This document shows, in pieces, positions 6,179 to 8,423 of a DNA stretch of 8,423 nt (positions are counted from its first letter, which is position 1; each line of letters begins with the position of its first letter). The DNA is from VAZQ01 sp036498625 (GTDB taxonomy: Bacteria > Pseudomonadota > Alphaproteobacteria > Rhizobiales > Xanthobacteraceae), in contig DASYFD010000398.1 in the NCBI GenBank assembly GCA_036498625.1, positions 1 to 8,423 on the forward strand. The letters run 5' to 3'. Under the pieces are notes generated by a model. It did not search any database and had not been told where the DNA came from. It worked only from the letters and a program-made list of their open reading frames with translations. Made by a program: the position numbers and the translations under genes.

Positions 6179-6287
6179 GCCCCACCCGCTCGTCCCCGCG
6201 GACGCGGACCCAGCCTTTGCCCCAAGAAAGTCCGGGCTCTTTGGCAAAGTCTGGATTCCCGCGTCCGCGGGAATGAGCGGGTGAGGC
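6179..6287. repeat. Large nested hairpin repeat element
   Basis: Bases 6179-6221 and 6243-6287 form an almost continuous inverted repeat around a loop of about 21 bases. The outer arms share CCCGCTC, then (T/C)CCCGCGGACGCGG, then (A)CCCAG or ATCCAG. The inner arms are CTTTGCC (6215-6221) and GGCAAAG (6243-6249), continuous with the outer arms apart from one mismatched base. The CTGGATTCCCGCG...CGCGGGAATGAGCGG half is a repeat kind found widely between alphaproteobacterial genes (general knowledge). It occupies most of the 307-base gap at 6045-6351, between the stop of the small hypothetical gene and the dehydrogenase promoter, where it could serve as a transcript end or be a non-autonomous mobile repeat. 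No target duplication was recognised. Confidence 0.75.
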
Positions 6288-6351
6288 AATTCCTTCAAAC
6301 AGTCTAAGGAGCGAGGGCGCCTCACCCCGAGGGCGGAGTTCGTGTCAGGCG

Positions 6352-6759
6352 TCACGGCCCTCGCCGCCGGTAGAACGGCCCGCGCAGGCAGCCGCCGTAG
6401 CGGTCGTCCCGGATATGCTCGGCGACCTGCTCGAGCGTGCCGGTGATGTCGCCCTTGAGATCGCTCAGATGGGCATCGATCGAGGCCGCAAGCTCGGCGT
6501 CGCGGATCGCGGAGCCCGGCTCGTTCTCCGCGGCTTCCTCGATCAGCGCGGTGAGATGGACTTTCACCCGTTCGATCAGGGCTTCGCAGCACAGCGCCCG
6601 GGCGGTGAAGTCCTCGGGGTGGGGATCGAGCCCGATCGCGATCGGCTTGCGGGCCGCCAGCGCCATGACGAAGTCGGCATGCGCCTTGGCGATATCGCTG
6701 CCCGGAAAGCGGCGGTTGTCGTTGCCGGGGAGGGGGGCCGTCTCGCCTTGCTCGACCAT
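6352..6759 (-). CDS. Small hypothetical protein
   Basis: I do not recognise this 135-aa protein. Starting at MVEQGE, it is largely helical and acidic in its second half (EEAAENEP, residues 74-81; helices to about 117), with a basic end (RRRGP). No signal peptide or membrane segment is visible. The central DIAKAHADFVMALAARKPIA and HPEDFTARALCCEALIER stretches look like real protein, and third codon positions are strongly G/C. The frame stays open upstream to 7032, but that part crosses AT-rich promoter-like DNA and a repeat, so it is not coding. The chosen ATG has GGAG nine bases before it. It is divergent from the secreted-protein gene and has its own candidate promoter. Alternative later starts cannot be excluded. 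Confidence 0.6.
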   Translation of the reverse strand: MVEQGETAPLPGNDNRRFPGSDIAKAHADFVMALAARKPIAIGLDPHPEDFTARALCCEALIERVKVHLTALIEEAAENEPGSAIRDAELAASIDAHLSDLKGDITGTLEQVAEHIRDDRYGGCLRGPFYRRRGP

Positions 6760-6795
6760 CGCCGGGTGCTCCAGTGGCGAATCCAGGGAGGCGAT

Positions 6796-6824
6796 TGAAT
6801 AATAAGAAAAGTTATCAAAGTCAA
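6796..6824 (-). promoter_or_regulatory. Candidate promoter for the small hypothetical gene, with dyad
   Basis: On the minus strand TTGACT (6819-6824) is followed after 17 bases by TATTCA (6796-6801). TATTAT, a better -10, lies three bases closer. The -35 is flanked by a dyad, GTTAT (6811-6815) and ATAAC (6824-6828), which could be an operator. The implied start would leave a short leader before 6759. The DNA here is strikingly AT-rich compared with both sides. Confidence 0.45.
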
Positions 6825-6870
6825 TAACAAAAATTCTCAAACGGGTTTTTCGCCAGCGCTCGGTCTGTAG

Positions 6871-6898
6871 GATGGGTGGAGCTCTTGCGATACCCATC
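6871..6898. repeat. Short palindromic repeat (GATGGGT...ACCCATC)
   Basis: Inverted arms GATGGGT (6871-6877) and ACCCATC (6892-6898) enclose GGAGCTCTTGCGAT. The layout, TAGGATGGGT-GGAGC...GCGAT-ACCCATCA, matches a family of short repeats that I recall from Bradyrhizobium and other proteobacterial intergenic regions. It is a single copy here and its role is unknown. Confidence 0.6.
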
Positions 6899-7156
6899 AT
6901 GGGGCCGCGCCTCGGCGGCGACCTTCGATTATATGAAGAAGCTCCTGGGGGCGGAGAAGGGCGGCTGAGGGCGGCCGGCTTGCAGCCCCCATTTGCGGCA
7001 CGGCCGGCCTGGATTGACCTTAATGAATTCAAATTTCGTAGTTTAGGTTACCTATAACATATACGTGTTTTGCCCTATTTGAATGTTCGACTGACACCGA
7101 GCGTGGTATTCCGTTGGGTCGCGGAACCCAGACGGCTTGGAAAGTGGAGATCTGTC

Positions 7157-7897
7157 ATGAAGCTACTGAGCGCGCTTGCCATGCTGGCGGCATTGGCTGC
7201 GACTGATGCGTCTGCGCAAGGCGTCAATCTCACCGGTCAATTCCGGTGCGTTCAGCTGTGCGCAGGCGGCCTGCAGGGCCAGCCCGCCTATGTGACCCAG
7301 AACGGCAACAATCTGAATCTGCTCAACGAGGCCGGCGAGCCCTCGCGCGCCTGGGTCGACTGGTACGGCCACATCTGGGCCGAGAATTGGCATGAGGGCG
7401 CGCTTTTTTCCGCGGACGGGATGACGATCCAGTTCGATCGCGGAACCATCTGGCAACGCGATCTCGGCGAACCGCCGCCGCCATTGAACAGCCGGCGCCG
7501 CGTCAGGCTGGCGCCTGACCAGGTCGCGCCGGTCAAGATCGAGAAGCCCAGCAAGCGCGTCAATGTCCCGCTCCCGAGCCGATCGACTCCAGCCGCTGTC
7601 ACAGCCTTCGACGGCGATTGGAGCGTGGTCATCATGACCCAGAGCGGCGGTTGCGACCGCTCCTATCGCTACGGGGTGCGGATCGCCAATGGCGACGTGA
7701 TTTATGACGGCGGCGGGCCGGTCGATCTGCAGGGACATGTTTTCTCCAACGGCAGCGTACGGGTCAGGGTTTCCGGCGCCGGCCAGCAGGCCGAAGGCCA
7801 GGGCCGCCTGTCGCGCACCGTGGGAACCGGCACCTGGCAAGGTGGCGGCTCGCTCGGCTCCTGCGCCGGCGTCTGGCAGGCGGAGCGGCGCGGGTAG
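7157..7897 (+). CDS. Secreted two-domain protein of unknown function
   Basis: The 246-aa product begins with a clear signal peptide (hydrophobic residues 3-15, cleavage likely at ASA-Q, 20/21), so it is exported to the periplasm or beyond. The ATG at 7157 has GGAG seven bases upstream; the frame is open from 7070 but the upstream part lacks a ribosome site and spoils the signal peptide. Domain one (about 24-103) contains TGQFRCVQLCAGG, NEAGEPSRAWVDW, a Trp-rich IWAENWHEG and DRGTIWQRDLG. It is followed by a Pro/basic linker (105-145). Domain two (about 150-243) starts FDGDWSV and is Gly- and beta-rich, with GTWQGGGSLGSC near its end. Cysteines 31/35 and 166/236 could form one disulfide per domain. 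I recall similar proteins in Bradyrhizobium-type genomes, annotated hypothetical. No enzyme motif is visible; a ligand-binding or envelope role is a guess. Confidence 0.85.
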   Translation: MKLLSALAMLAALAATDASAQGVNLTGQFRCVQLCAGGLQGQPAYVTQNGNNLNLLNEAGEPSRAWVDWYGHIWAENWHEGALFSADGMTIQFDRGTIWQRDLGEPPPPLNSRRRVRLAPDQVAPVKIEKPSKRVNVPLPSRSTPAAVTAFDGDWSVVIMTQSGGCDRSYRYGVRIANGDVIYDGGGPVDLQGHVFSNGSVRVRVSGAGQQAEGQGRLSRTVGTGTWQGGGSLGSCAGVWQAERRG

Positions 7898-7923
7898 TGC
7901 TTCTGCACGCTTAAGATTTTTTC

Positions 7924-8069
7924 GACCTGATGGTGAGGCGAGAAGCGCGGGCAATGCCCGCGCTTCTCGAGTTCTGACCTCATGGTGAGGAGCGCAGGCA
8001 ACGCCCGCGCGTCCCGAGTTTTGACCTCATGGTGAGGAGCGCGGGCAACGCCCGCGCGTCTCGAACCAT
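7924..8069. repeat. Three tandem palindromic repeat units
   Basis: Units at 7924-7975, 7976-8022 and 8023-8069 (52, 47 and 47 bases) each begin GACCT(C/G)ATGGTGAGG and contain GCGGGC-AA(C/T)-GCCCGC or a one-base variant. Unit 1 has perfect 14-base arms (7939-7952 and 7956-7969) around AAT. Units 2 and 3 are nearly identical and carry an asymmetric arm (AGGAGCGC versus GCGCGTCTCGA). Unit 3 ends in ACCATG, so CATGGT...ACCATG makes an outer dyad. The CTCATGGTGAGGAGCGC...GCGTCTCGAACCATG pattern is a REP-like repeat of Bradyrhizobium-type genomes (general knowledge). The array begins 26 bases after the secreted-protein stop and may protect or end that transcript. Confidence 0.85.
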
Positions 8070-8423
8070 GGCCGCGCATGACGCGATCCCGAGCCAGATG
8101 CCGGCCAGCAGGGCGAAATAAAGAACCGCATCTATCAAACAATATCGAGCGGCGGTATTCCGAAACCCCCTTGCCGGCCGTGTCCTAAAAATACTCCAAG
8201 CAAACTTTCGCCCTGTGGACATCTTGAGCAACGTACTGAATCGAGTGGCAAAATCGTAGTGCTTGCTGTGCTTTTGCCGCAACAAGTCCACAAACTCGCC
8301 ATCAACTACATGACTCACCCGATACTCCCGGCGCGGGCGGTCTGCTTCCATCCTGGGCGTGGGTAAGGCGTCAATGTTCTGCGTATGATGGCGCTTCCAC
8401 CTCCATCGGCGCGGCTCGCCCGC
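7980..8423 (-). CDS. Possible partial hypothetical protein, 5' end outside the window
   Basis: A minus-strand frame is open from the right edge (first complete codon at 8421-8423) to a TGA at 7980-7982, 147 residues in the window. An internal ATG at 8351 has no convincing ribosome site, and the upstream codons (reading ...KRHHTQNIDALPTPR) look equally protein-like, so the true start may lie beyond the edge. A membrane-like segment, LIDAVLYFALLAGIWLGIA, lies about 35-55 residues before the end. The last 26 or so residues (from DARALPALL) are translated from two of the palindromic repeats, so the reading frame seems to run into the array. Third codon positions are less G/C than in the neighbours. 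It could be a decayed or acquired gene, or not a gene at all. I do not recognise it. Confidence 0.3.
   Translation of the reverse strand, partial: AGEPRRWRWKRHHTQNIDALPTPRMEADRPRREYRVSHVVDGEFVDLLRQKHSKHYDFATRFSTLLKMSTGRKFAWSIFRTRPARGFRNTAARYCLIDAVLYFALLAGIWLGIASCAAMVRDARALPALLTMRSKLGTRGRCLRSSP

Larger units (their letters stand above)
6760..7156. other. 397-base divergent intergenic region
   Basis: This gap separates the small hypothetical gene (minus) from the secreted-protein gene (plus). It holds an AT-rich promoter-like stretch at 6795-6840, a palindromic repeat at 6871-6898, GC-rich DNA at 6900-7010 and a second AT-rich stretch at 7018-7085. That stretch contains the palindrome TAGGT-T-ACCTA (7044-7054) and TATAAC (7053-7058), possibly the -10 of the plus-strand gene, with no good -35 at proper spacing. 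No gene is supported here. Confidence 0.55.

Noticed and set aside
6811..6828. FNR/FixK-type box in GTTATCAAAGTCAATAAC
   Set aside because: Only one half-site resembles TTGA and the spacing to a matching TCAA half is wrong, so it was kept only as an unspecified dyad.
6760..7032. N-terminal extension of the small hypothetical gene up to 7032
   Set aside because: It would cross the AT-rich promoter-like stretch and the GATGGGT repeat, and has no ribosome site. The ATG at 6759 is better placed.
6872..7057. Plus-strand frame of 61 codons, and in another frame a tail-like FDYMKKLLGAEKGG before a TGA near 6968
   Set aside because: The first starts inside a palindromic repeat and lacks a ribosome site. 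The second might be a gene remnant but is too short and has no upstream coding support.
7898..7922. Intrinsic terminator after the secreted-protein gene (GTGC-TTCT-GCAC, then TTTTTT)
   Set aside because: The stem is only four pairs and the T-run is separated from it by about nine bases, so it does not meet the usual form. The repeat array downstream is a better candidate transcript end.
7924..8069. CRISPR array
   Set aside because: The three units are contiguous, palindromic along their length and vary in length; there are no unique spacers and no cas gene.

Overview
The window is a GC-rich chromosomal segment that looks alphaproteobacterial, most like the Bradyrhizobium/Rhodopseudomonas part of Hyphomicrobiales. 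That placement is an inference from three things: strong G/C preference at third codon positions, several small intergenic palindromic repeat types that I know from those genomes, and the gene content (orphan tripartite-tricarboxylate-type binding protein, PQQ dehydrogenase, TauE-like exporter, acyl desaturase). No ribosomal, tRNA, CRISPR, phage or transposase gene is visible.

Layout, left to right. Four well-supported genes are on the minus strand, so transcription runs from high to low coordinates: a periplasmic PQQ-dependent alcohol dehydrogenase (6044 to 4320), a TctC/Bug-type periplasmic binding protein (3692 to 2637), a TauE/SafE membrane permease (2200 to 1364) and a membrane acyl desaturase (1307 to 99). 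The last two are 56 bases apart and are probably cotranscribed. The others are separated by gaps of 436 and 627 bases, so they probably form separate units. Further right, a small hypothetical gene (6759 to 6352, minus) is divergent from a secreted two-domain protein of unknown function (7157 to 7897, plus). At the right edge a weakly supported minus-strand frame enters the window and runs into repeats.

The gaps are rich in repeats. Near-identical copies of one palindromic repeat lie just downstream of both the desaturase and the dehydrogenase. A roughly 109-base nested hairpin lies upstream of the dehydrogenase, a short palindromic repeat lies between the divergent genes, and three tandem palindromic units lie at 7924-8069. 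A cluster of perfect palindromes upstream of the TauE gene looks like operators.

The genes do not form an obvious single pathway. The most informative detail is the dehydrogenase active site. It carries the Asp-Tyr-Asp arrangement associated with lanthanide-dependent (XoxF/PedH-like) enzymes, but it has Asp where the family has a metal-binding Glu and it lacks the vicinal cysteine pair. I found no convincing new multi-gene system. The rest looks like ordinary accessory metabolism among housekeeping-type repeats.
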